Shown here piece by piece: positions 1 to 5,001 of a stretch of 5,001 nt of DNA. The position numbers and the translations under genes were made by a program. Source of the stretch: Thermodesulfobacterium sp. (GTDB lineage Bacteria > Desulfobacterota > Thermodesulfobacteria > Thermodesulfobacteriales > Thermodesulfobacteriaceae). Positions within the stretch are counted from its first letter, which is position 1. Every line of letters begins with the position of its first letter. The DNA lies in NCBI GenBank assembly GCA_021163085.1, contig JAGGXL010000036.1, positions 1-5,001 on the forward strand, read 5' to 3'. The notes below the pieces were generated by a model that was given only the letters and a program-made list of their open reading frames with translations, was not told the DNA's origin and did not search any database.

Positions 1-2
1 AT

Positions 3-110
3 ATAGTTCAAACCAAAAATTCTTATTATCATTTAGAACTTTATCTTCCAGGAGTGGTAAAGTCCGAGAAAGAACTCTTTTCAGAAAGAAAAATGTTAAA
101 CCAAAAATAA
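3..110 (+). pseudogene. Possible Hsp20 (small heat-shock protein) remnant, partial at left edge
   Basis: This frame enters from the left edge and stops at TAA 108-110, giving 35 residues. It includes the string YYHLELYLPGVVKSEKEL. That resembles the start of the alpha-crystallin domain of Hsp20 chaperones, where a 'Y-x-L-E-x-x-LPGV-x-K-x-D-[IV]-x-[LV]' pattern is typical. An intact Hsp20 would continue for roughly 70 more residues after LPGV, but here the frame closes about 19 residues later and I found no convincing continuation in the other frames. If the resemblance is real, this is a truncated or frameshifted gene. Two other frames are also open across this stretch (+ strand 2-142, and the - strand from about 135 to the left edge), so the coding assignment is uncertain and the match could be chance. 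Confidence 0.28.
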
Positions 111-262
111 ATTTCGTAAAATTCGCTTTTCGATCTCCTTAATTGAAAGCATTTCGAGCCTCAAAAGCTGTAAAGAAACAAAAGCATTAGCAAATTTATA
201 CAACACTAAATGAAATTATTTACTTTCTTTTGTTTTACATAAATCATCTCAGGGAGGAAAAA
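111..262. other. AT-rich leader before the AAA+ ATPase gene, no gene seen
   Basis: No reading frame of useful length and no RNA-like fold is apparent. The octamer AAAGCATT occurs twice (146-153 and 181-188). A TTGAAA hexamer (143-148) and a TATACA hexamer (197-202) resemble -35 and -10 elements, but they are too far apart to form one promoter. A promoter for the downstream gene probably lies here or further upstream, but I cannot place it. Confidence 0.4.
251..257 (+). promoter_or_regulatory. Ribosome binding site that fixes the AAA+ ATPase start
   Basis: AGGGAGG lies five bases before the ATG at 263. The frame is open further upstream to a TTG at 230, but the TTG start would place this near-perfect Shine-Dalgarno sequence inside the coding region, and no such site precedes the TTG. 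The ATG at 263 is therefore preferred. Confidence 0.85.
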
Positions 263-2362
263 ATGGAAGAAACAAAAGTTAATATTCAGAAGTTTGCCTG
301 CCAAAATCTTATCATCTACTGGACTTTCAGGCTAATATTTTATAACCTGGATTGGTGGAACAGTATAATAGTTGATTCCTATCGAGTGGACAAGGTTTTA
401 TATCTCTTAGAAATTACTTTCCAGGATTATTTTTCTTTTAAAAATTTAGAAAGAGGCGAGATAGAATTTATTTTTGATACCAATTCTCTGCGTAAAGATG
501 GATCTAAAATTTTAGAAAACCTTAAACAAAAAGCCTGGGACATAGAACCAGAATTTTTGGAAAACCTTGAAGCAATTCAAAAAATTTTTGGTCTTACAGA
601 TGCAGAAAAAACTTTCCTCACTTTTGTTATTCTTGCAAAATTTGTTTATCATTTTGACTCACTTCTTGATTTTTTGGGAAGCATCACTATGTCAGAATTT
701 GTAGAAAAAGTTTCTATAATGCTTGACCTTAAAAAGAACGAACTATACGAGATTCTTTCTTATGACTCGGTACTTTTCAAAGTAGGAATTATTGACTTTT
801 ACGAGTCAGGCTCTTCCCACATTCCTAACAAATTTTCAGTTCTTCCTGGGCTCGTTGACGAACTATTTTTACCTCATAAAAAACCAGAAGAAATTTTTCA
901 AAATTATTTACAAAAAGTGCAGAAAACAAAGTTTACAAAAGAGGACTTTTCCTATATAGAAAAACTAAACACTTTGATTTCTTATTTAAAAAACGTTCTC
1001 AAAAATAGAGAAAGAGGAATTAACATTTTGCTTTACGGACCTCCTGGCACAGGTAAAACAGAACTTGCAAAAGTGCTTGCAAAAGAAGCCGAAGCAGATC
1101 TTTACGAAGTTGCTGTCACTAACAAAAAAGGAGAACCTTTTGAAGAAAGAGAGCGCTTTTCCTGCTACAGGCTGGCTCAGTTTTTGCTCAAAAGAAAGAA
1201 AAATGCATTGCTTCTTTTTGACGAGGTAGATGACATCCTGGATGCAAACTCAAGAGTAGTCTCCTCACTTACAAGCGGGAATGATAAAAAGGGAGATACA
1301 ATTAACAAAGCATGGATTAATCGTGTGCTTGAGGAAAATGAAGTCCCCACCATCTGGATTACTAATTCTATCTCAGAAGCAGACCCTGCTTATTTGAGAA
1401 GGTTTGATATACTCCTCAATATAGATTATCTCTCACGTTCAGCAAGGCTCCGAATTTTAAAAAAATATTTTAAAAACCTCTCTGTTTCAAAAACTTGGCT
1501 TGAAAAAATAGCAGAAATAAAACATCTTTCTCCCTCTGTTATTGCAAAAGCAGCAAAGGTAACTGCCCTTTCCAAATCAGAAAATCCGGAAGATGTAGCA
1601 GAATTCGTGATAAATTCTTCTTTAAAAGCTCTTGGAATGAAAGAAGTTGTAAAATACGAGAACCAGGACAAGCTTCCTTTTATAGAAGATGTGCTAAATA
1701 CAGACTTCAATATTAAGAAGCTTATCTCTGCCCTTAAACGCTCACAAAAAGGAAAACTTTTATTTTATGGACCACCTGGTACAGGTAAAACAGAACTTGC
1801 AAGAAAAATTGCGATGTATCTTGATAAAGAGCTTTTACTTAAACGTGCATCAGACCTTATTTCTTCCTATGTAGGAGAAACCGAAATTAACATCGCTCTC
1901 ATGTTTGAGGAAGCAAAAAAAGAAAGGGCAGTGCTTCTTCTGGATGAAGCAGATACTTTTCTTTTAAGCAGAAAGGACGCAAAATATTCCTGGGAAGTGA
2001 GCATGGTAAACGAAATTCTTACACAAATGGAAATTTTTGAGGGAATTTTTATTTGTGCAACAAACTTTCTGGAAGCTCTTGATGAAGCGGTAATGAGGAG
2101 ATTTGACCTGAAAGTTAAGTTTGACTACCTGGGTGAGGATCAAAAAGTCAAACTATTTGCAAGCCTTTTTGGAGAAAAAGAGGCTAAAAGATTTCAAAAA
2201 GTGCTTTCCAAACTTCTTCTCACATCGGGAAATTTTGCAACAGCTTATAGAAAATGCAAACTAATAGATGAGAACCTTTCTCCTGACCCCTTTGTAAAAG
2301 CCCTGCAGGAGGAAGCAAAATTTAATATTCTTTCTGGGAAAAGAAATCTTGGATTCGTATAA
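263..2362 (+). CDS. Tandem AAA+ ATPase (two classical AAA modules), function unknown
   Basis: This 699-residue protein has an N-terminal region of about 230 residues with no recognised fold, followed by two AAA modules. Module 1 has Walker A GPPGTGKT (259-266), Walker B LLLFDEVDD (316-324), sensor-1 Asn in WITNS (about 368) and an arginine pair in LRRFD (379-380). Module 2 has Walker A GPPGTGKT (503-510), pore-loop-like SYVGETE (535-541), Walker B LLLDEAD (558-564), sensor-1 Asn in CATN (601) and MRRFD (612-613). Both modules look able to bind and hydrolyse ATP. Module 1 lacks an aromatic-Val-Gly pore loop and instead has a charged stretch ending in SCYRLAQ (300-306). The layout recalls Cdc48/SpoVK-type hexameric unfoldases. 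From memory, it matches a conserved bacterial family of about 700 residues, annotated only as 'AAA family ATPase'. No signal peptide or clear membrane segment is seen, so it is probably cytosolic. Substrate and partners are unknown; protein remodelling is inference. Confidence 0.93.
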   Translation: MEETKVNIQKFACQNLIIYWTFRLIFYNLDWWNSIIVDSYRVDKVLYLLEITFQDYFSFKNLERGEIEFIFDTNSLRKDGSKILENLKQKAWDIEPEFLENLEAIQKIFGLTDAEKTFLTFVILAKFVYHFDSLLDFLGSITMSEFVEKVSIMLDLKKNELYEILSYDSVLFKVGIIDFYESGSSHIPNKFSVLPGLVDELFLPHKKPEEIFQNYLQKVQKTKFTKEDFSYIEKLNTLISYLKNVLKNRERGINILLYGPPGTGKTELAKVLAKEAEADLYEVAVTNKKGEPFEERERFSCYRLAQFLLKRKKNALLLFDEVDDILDANSRVVSSLTSGNDKKGDTINKAWINRVLEENEVPTIWITNSISEADPAYLRRFDILLNIDYLSRSARLRILKKYFKNLSVSKTWLEKIAEIKHLSPSVIAKAAKVTALSKSENPEDVAEFVINSSLKALGMKEVVKYENQDKLPFIEDVLNTDFNIKKLISALKRSQKGKLLFYGPPGTGKTELARKIAMYLDKELLLKRASDLISSYVGETEINIALMFEEAKKERAVLLLDEADTFLLSRKDAKYSWEVSMVNEILTQMEIFEGIFICATNFLEALDEAVMRRFDLKVKFDYLGEDQKVKLFASLFGEKEAKRFQKVLSKLLLTSGNFATAYRKCKLIDENLSPDPFVKALQEEAKFNILSGKRNLGFV

Positions 2363-2390
2363 AAATTTTCATAGAAATTAAAAATTAACT

Positions 2391-2408
2391 CTGACATAAT
2401 ATTGTCAG
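2391..2408. promoter_or_regulatory. Inverted repeat, candidate operator for the WYL regulator
   Basis: CTGACA (2391-2396) and TGTCAG (2403-2408) form a perfect six-base inverted repeat around a six-base AT spacer. The right arm overlaps the -35 hexamer of the promoter that reads into the WYL gene, a position where a bound dimer would block RNA polymerase. A further TGACA half-site lies at 2452-2456, just before the ribosome binding site. WYL regulators often bind such palindromes and control their own genes. The assignment to this regulator is inference from position. Confidence 0.6.
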
Positions 2409-2431
2409 CAAGTTTTGATACAATATATAAT
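2402..2431 (+). promoter_or_regulatory. Sigma70-type promoter for the WYL regulator gene
   Basis: The -35 is TTGTCA (2402-2407) and the -10 is a perfect TATAAT (2426-2431), with an 18-base spacer. Transcription would start near 2438, leaving a leader of about 30 bases before the ATG at 2471. The gene therefore need not depend on read-through from the AAA+ gene, which ends only 39 bases before the -35. Confidence 0.65.
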
Positions 2432-2435
2432 ATTG
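2421..2435. repeat. AT-rich inverted repeat covering the -10 element
   Basis: CAATAT (2421-2426) and ATATTG (2430-2435) form a six-base inverted repeat with a three-base centre, lying over the TATAAT -10. The octamer TAATATTG is shared by this repeat (2428-2435) and the -35 palindrome (2397-2404), 31 bases apart, close to three helical turns. It could be a second regulator site on the same DNA face, or simply a consequence of an AT-rich promoter. Confidence 0.35.
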
Positions 2436-2457
2436 AAAGAACTAACTCTTATGACAC

Positions 2458-2462
2458 AGGAG
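2458..2462 (+). promoter_or_regulatory. Ribosome binding site that fixes the WYL regulator start
   Basis: AGGAG lies eight bases before the ATG at 2471. The frame is open back to a TTG at 2402, but that TTG is part of the -35 element and operator and lies upstream of the predicted transcription start, so the longer version is very unlikely. Confidence 0.8.
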
Positions 2463-2470
2463 ATCGTTAC

Positions 2471-3406
2471 ATGAACAAATTTGATCGGCTTCTTTATATT
2501 TTAAATAAACTTGATAGAGGGGAAAAGGTTAAAGTCAAAGAATTTGCAGAAGAGCTTGGGGTTAGTGAAAGAACTATATATCGCTACATAAACTCACTTA
2601 TAGATGCTGGATTTCCAATTTATTATGACCGAGAGAAGGGAACTTATGCTTTCGAAAAAGGCTTTAGCTTAAGTAGAGCATTACTCAAAACCGAAGAAAC
2701 TTTAATCCTTGCACTTTCTCGCAATTTTCTTGAACCAGCAGTGGGTAGCAAGGCAACAACAATTTTAAAGCAGATAGAACAAAAGATAGCCTTAGCTTCT
2801 AAAAATTTTACTCCTTTTGAAGAAGTTTTTGGAATTCAGGGCTTCTATTCCTCTCCATATCTTTTTGATCTCTTAAAAGACCTTTCTACAGCAATAAAGG
2901 AGCATCGAATAGTGGAAATTGAATATGAATACGAACCGGGAGAAGGAAGAGATTTTAGAGAAATAGAACCTTATTTTGTATTTTATACTGGAGATTTCTG
3001 GTATGTTCAGGTCTGGTGTAGAAAGAAAGAGGGGGAAAGGACTTTTGCTCTTGATAAAATTCGCTCATGGAAATTAACCGACCGTTATTTTTTACCTAAA
3101 AATGAAGTGGCTTCATTAGAAAAAATTCAGGAATCATTTGGTCCCTATGTAGACGCTAAAAAAGAAGAAATAGTAGTGCATTTTTCTCCAGAAGTGAAGC
3201 AGTATTTTTTACGAAGAAAGTGGGTAAAGGATCAGGAATGTAAAGAACTGCAGGACGGGTGGCTTGAAGTAAAATTTAAAGTAAGAGGTGTGCACGTTTT
3301 CAAACATTGGCTTTACCGCTGGCTTCCTTATTTTAAAATAATCTCTCCGGATTGGCTGAAAGAAAAAGTACAGGAAGAGCTTAAAGAAGCTTTAAAGAAC
3401 TTGTAA
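2471..3406 (+). CDS. WYL-domain transcriptional regulator with N-terminal HTH
   Basis: This 311-residue protein is of normal length for the family. It begins with a winged helix-turn-helix: residues 20-46 include VKEFAEELGVSERTIYRYIN and the following LIDAGFPI, and GTYAF forms the wing near residue 60. A linker of mainly helical character (about 66-120) follows. The WYL domain spans about 140-205: EIEPYFVF leads into DFWYVQVW (175-182) and RTFALDKI (190-197), so the family's W-Y-L triplet reads W-Y-V here. The C-terminal WCX-like part ends with PDWLKEKVQEELKEAL. WYL domains are thought to sense nucleic acid or nucleotide ligands, and the proteins usually act as repressors of defence, DNA-repair or stress genes. 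The gene has its own promoter, overlapped by a palindrome, which suggests autoregulation. Its targets may include the flanking ATPase or nuclease genes, but the sequence does not prove this. Confidence 0.93.
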   Translation: MNKFDRLLYILNKLDRGEKVKVKEFAEELGVSERTIYRYINSLIDAGFPIYYDREKGTYAFEKGFSLSRALLKTEETLILALSRNFLEPAVGSKATTILKQIEQKIALASKNFTPFEEVFGIQGFYSSPYLFDLLKDLSTAIKEHRIVEIEYEYEPGEGRDFREIEPYFVFYTGDFWYVQVWCRKKEGERTFALDKIRSWKLTDRYFLPKNEVASLEKIQESFGPYVDAKKEEIVVHFSPEVKQYFLRRKWVKDQECKELQDGWLEVKFKVRGVHVFKHWLYRWLPYFKIISPDWLKEKVQEELKEALKNL

Positions 3407-3437
3407 AATTTTTTATTTTTTAAAAATTGTATAAAAT

Positions 3438-3475
3438 CTTAATATTATGGTGTCGCATTAGAAAATATTATTAAG
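3438..3475. repeat. AT-rich inverted and direct repeats upstream of the nuclease gene
   Basis: CTTAATA (3438-3444) and TATTAAG (3469-3475) form an inverted repeat with a 24-base centre. AATATTAT occurs twice in direct order (3441-3448 and 3464-3471). TAATATT at 3440-3446 also occurs in the WYL promoter region. This is the only ordered structure in the 111-base gap before the nuclease gene. It could be a regulator site, but AT-rich words recur easily by chance. I see no convincing -35/-10 pair in this gap. Confidence 0.3.
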
Positions 3476-3502
3476 AAAAAGAAAAAATTATTACCGTCAA
3501 AA

Positions 3503-3509
3503 AGGGGGA
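3503..3509 (+). promoter_or_regulatory. Ribosome binding site of the nuclease gene
   Basis: AGGGGGA lies eight bases before the ATG at 3518 and supports that start codon. Confidence 0.7.
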
Positions 3510-3517
3510 AGTAAAAT

Positions 3518-4315
3518 ATGGGTGCACATCAATTTTCACCTGAAGAATATTCTAAAAATTTAAATAAATTTTTTGTTACCCTCTCTCAAATTTATAAAAA
3601 TAAAGACGAAACTTATAAAAGAGAACTTCGTCATTTTTTTGAAATTATTACGACTCCCTATAAGATTCTTAAAGAAGTGGAAGATGAATTTAACTATCGT
3701 TTTGCTGTAAAGTTTAATTTAATGGAAATTTTTAAACCTGATGAACCGAAAATTTCTGGAATTATAGCAGAACTTTTAAATCCAAAAGGAACTCACGGAC
3801 AGAAAAATATTTTTTTAGAATGTTTTATAAATCAAATTAAAAAAGAGCTTCAGATCTTACAAGATAAAATACCTCAGCAGCATACAAAGTGGTTAGAAGA
3901 AAATGTGGATTGGGAGAATGTATCTGTAGCAACAGAAATGGATATAAAAAATGGAAGGATTGATATTGTAATAAATCTCTCTGAATTTAAAGTTATTGCA
4001 ATAGAAAACAAACCATGGGCAGGTGAACAGGAAGACCAGCTTCAAAGGTATGTGGATTATTTAGAAAAAGAAACCGAAAATTATTTACTTATCTTTTTAA
4101 CTAATGAAGGAAGAATGCCTGAAAGTTTAGATACCAAACAAAGAGAAAAATTAGAAAAAGCAGGAAAATTTATAATACTTTCTTATAACAAATTTTTAAA
4201 AAATTGGCTTAAAAATTGTATAAAACTTTGTGAAGCCGAAAAAGTTCGAATCTTTTTAAAGGATTTTATAGCATGGATAGAAAAGTATTTTCCAGAAAAT
4301 ATGAACTTTTCTTAA
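3518..4315 (+). CDS. PD-(D/E)XK superfamily nuclease-like protein
   Basis: This is a 265-residue protein. Residues 66-100 carry a pattern seen at the start of PDDEXK_4-type nucleases: FNLMEIFKPDE, then a helix with Glu85 (AELLNP), then GTHGQKNIFL. The likely active site follows, with Glu140 in ATEMDI, Asp149 in GRIDIVI, and Glu163-Asn-Lys165 in IAIENK, matching D-(X)n-E-X-K on adjacent strands. The next helix, DQLQRYVDYL (173-182), carries the Gln and Tyr commonly conserved after the motif. Metal-dependent DNA cleavage is therefore likely, with unknown substrate. The family occurs largely in accessory and defence regions. As I recall, complete members are longer and carry a C-terminal region; this protein ends after IAWIEKYFPENMNFS, and a candidate for the missing part begins 34 bases downstream. 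Leucine is often coded by TTA, unlike the AAA+ gene. No signal peptide or membrane segment is visible. Confidence 0.83.
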   Translation: MGAHQFSPEEYSKNLNKFFVTLSQIYKNKDETYKRELRHFFEIITTPYKILKEVEDEFNYRFAVKFNLMEIFKPDEPKISGIIAELLNPKGTHGQKNIFLECFINQIKKELQILQDKIPQQHTKWLEENVDWENVSVATEMDIKNGRIDIVINLSEFKVIAIENKPWAGEQEDQLQRYVDYLEKETENYLLIFLTNEGRMPESLDTKQREKLEKAGKFIILSYNKFLKNWLKNCIKLCEAEKVRIFLKDFIAWIEKYFPENMNFS

Positions 4316-4337
4316 ATTAACAGTAAAAACTAAAGAA

Positions 4338-4345
4338 GGGAGGAG
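4338..4345 (+). promoter_or_regulatory. Ribosome binding site of the last gene
   Basis: GGGAGGAG, one of the strongest Shine-Dalgarno matches in the window, lies four bases before the ATG at 4350, with the core GGAGG six bases away. It argues that the last gene is translated independently, even though its frame is open back to 4305. Confidence 0.75.
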
Positions 4346-4349
4346 AATT

Positions 4350-5001
4350 ATGTTTGATAAGAAAGAGTTAATTAAAAAATTTCTTTTAGATGAGAAATTA
4401 CCAGAAGAAGAAAAAAGGCTAAGGTTTGAAATTGCTTGGGATATTTGGGAGAATTTTGAAAATATAAAAATTGAGTTAAAACAAGATCTTATAAGAAAAT
4501 TAAAAGAAAAAATAGAACAGAGTGAAGAGTTTAAAAATTATATAGTAATTAACGATGGATTAATTGAAAAGCAAAAGTATGGAAAATTATTAGTATTTAA
4601 AAAAGAATGGAGATTATTAGAAAATATAGGCATTCTTCATTATGCTTTAGAGGCAGAACAGAGTAATATTTGTCATATGTATATAGGTATTAGGAAATTT
4701 AATGAAAATAATGGTATTCCATTTAAAGGAAATTGGCAAGCAGAAAAAGAGATCGGTGAAAATTTACTTGGTATAATTAAGAAAATTTATAGTACTTTAG
4801 GAGGAAGTAATAAAAATTGGCAAAGTGAAAATTTATGGATAGCTTGGAAATATCTTGACGAGCCTTACAAAGGTATGTGGCAAAAAGAGTTTTATTTTGA
4901 GATAATCACTAAAGATGGATTTGAAAAAGTTCGAGATTATTTATTTAGTCAATTTTTAGAATTAAAAAATAAAACAGAAACTTTAATAGATGAGTTTGTA
5001 A
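4350..5001 (+). CDS. Hypothetical protein, likely detached C-terminal half of a PDDEXK_4-type nuclease; partial at right edge
   Basis: A frame without stops runs from ATG 4350 to the window edge, giving 217 residues with no stop yet. The N-terminal half is charged and helical (residues 1-65, Lys/Glu-rich, with RFEIAWDIWENFENIKIEL). A mixed, aromatic region follows: LLVFKKEWRLL (80-90), HMYIGIRKF (109-117), NLWIAWKYLD (161-170) and FYFEII (181-186). It ends in a helix near 191-217. I know no named domain for it alone. The pattern of a helical linker, then 'F-x-K-x-x-W', then 'Y-x-G-I-R-K' recalls the C-terminal region of long single-chain PD-(D/E)XK nucleases of the PDDEXK_4 type, which would make it the partner of the gene 34 bases upstream. 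This is from memory and is inference. The same strand, short gap and strong ribosome binding site indicate an operon. It is very AT-rich and strongly favours TTA for leucine. Confidence 0.85.
   Translation, partial: MFDKKELIKKFLLDEKLPEEEKRLRFEIAWDIWENFENIKIELKQDLIRKLKEKIEQSEEFKNYIVINDGLIEKQKYGKLLVFKKEWRLLENIGILHYALEAEQSNICHMYIGIRKFNENNGIPFKGNWQAEKEIGENLLGIIKKIYSTLGGSNKNWQSENLWIAWKYLDEPYKGMWQKEFYFEIITKDGFEKVRDYLFSQFLELKNKTETLIDEFV

Noticed and set aside
2..142. Alternative + strand open frame, and a complementary - strand open frame, at the left edge
   Set aside because: The + strand reading is Arg/Ser/Lys-rich without any recognisable pattern, and the - strand frame has no ATG, GTG or TTG start with a ribosome binding site. 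They were judged weaker than the 3-110 frame.
94..154. Short - strand frame starting ATG near 154 (about 18 codons, MLSIKEIEKRILRNLFLV)
   Set aside because: It is too short, has no ribosome binding site immediately before the ATG, and is not supported by any neighbour.
230..262. Upstream TTG start adding 11 residues to the AAA+ ATPase
   Set aside because: The extension would read through the AGGGAGG ribosome binding site, and no site precedes the TTG.
1426..1710. Open frame of 94 codons on the - strand
   Set aside because: It lies wholly inside the AAA+ ATPase coding region, has no ribosome binding site or recognisable domain, and its serine/phenylalanine-rich translation is what the antisense of a Lys/Glu-rich gene gives.
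2363..2390. Terminator after the AAA+ gene
   Set aside because: Only a four-base TTTC/GAAA pairing is visible, too weak to support a rho-independent terminator.
2402..2470. Upstream TTG start adding 23 residues to the WYL regulator
   Set aside because: That stretch holds the promoter and operator and lies partly upstream of the predicted transcription start. A proper AGGAG precedes the ATG at 2471.
3407..3428. Terminator after the WYL gene
   Set aside because: AATTTTT (3407-3413) and AAAAATT (3422-3428) can pair, but the stem is only A-T and no stable G+C hairpin with a T-run is present.
1..5001. CRISPR array, tRNA, rRNA or insertion sequence
   Set aside because: I saw no regularly spaced repeats, cloverleaf-like segment, transposase motif or terminal inverted repeats.

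Overview
This is an AT-rich window with closely spaced genes, all reading on the + strand. The proteins are rich in Lys, Glu and Ile, and most genes have strong purine-rich Shine-Dalgarno sequences (AGGGAGG, AGGAG, AGGGGGA, GGGAGGAG). This suggests a bacterium, perhaps an AT-rich thermophile such as a member of Thermodesulfobacteriota or Aquificota. That guess rests on style only, as no marker gene is present.

Layout. Bases 1-262 hold no intact gene. The left edge has a short open reading frame (3-110) whose translation resembles the start of a small heat-shock protein (Hsp20) alpha-crystallin domain and then stops early, so it may be a gene remnant. At 263-2362 lies a 699-residue tandem AAA+ ATPase with two complete ATPase modules. 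A 108-base gap follows, carrying a convincing sigma70-type promoter (TTGTCA, 18 bases, TATAAT). An inverted repeat, CTGACA-N6-TGTCAG, overlaps its -35 element. The promoter drives a 311-residue WYL-domain transcription regulator (2471-3406), which the repeat may autoregulate. After a 111-base gap with its own AT-rich repeats come two closely spaced genes: a PD-(D/E)XK nuclease-like protein (3518-4315) and a gene that runs off the right edge (4350-5001). The second looks like the separated C-terminal half of the same nuclease family.

How the genes may work together. A WYL regulator beside a PD-(D/E)XK nuclease and an AAA+ ATPase is a combination often seen in bacterial accessory and anti-phage defence islands. 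The nuclease pair also appears more AT-rich and more TTA-leucine biased than the AAA+ and WYL genes, so the window may join two modules with different histories. No phage, CRISPR, transposase or RNA gene is visible. The defence reading is inference: neither the AAA+ family nor the nuclease pair can be given a precise biochemical role from this sequence alone.
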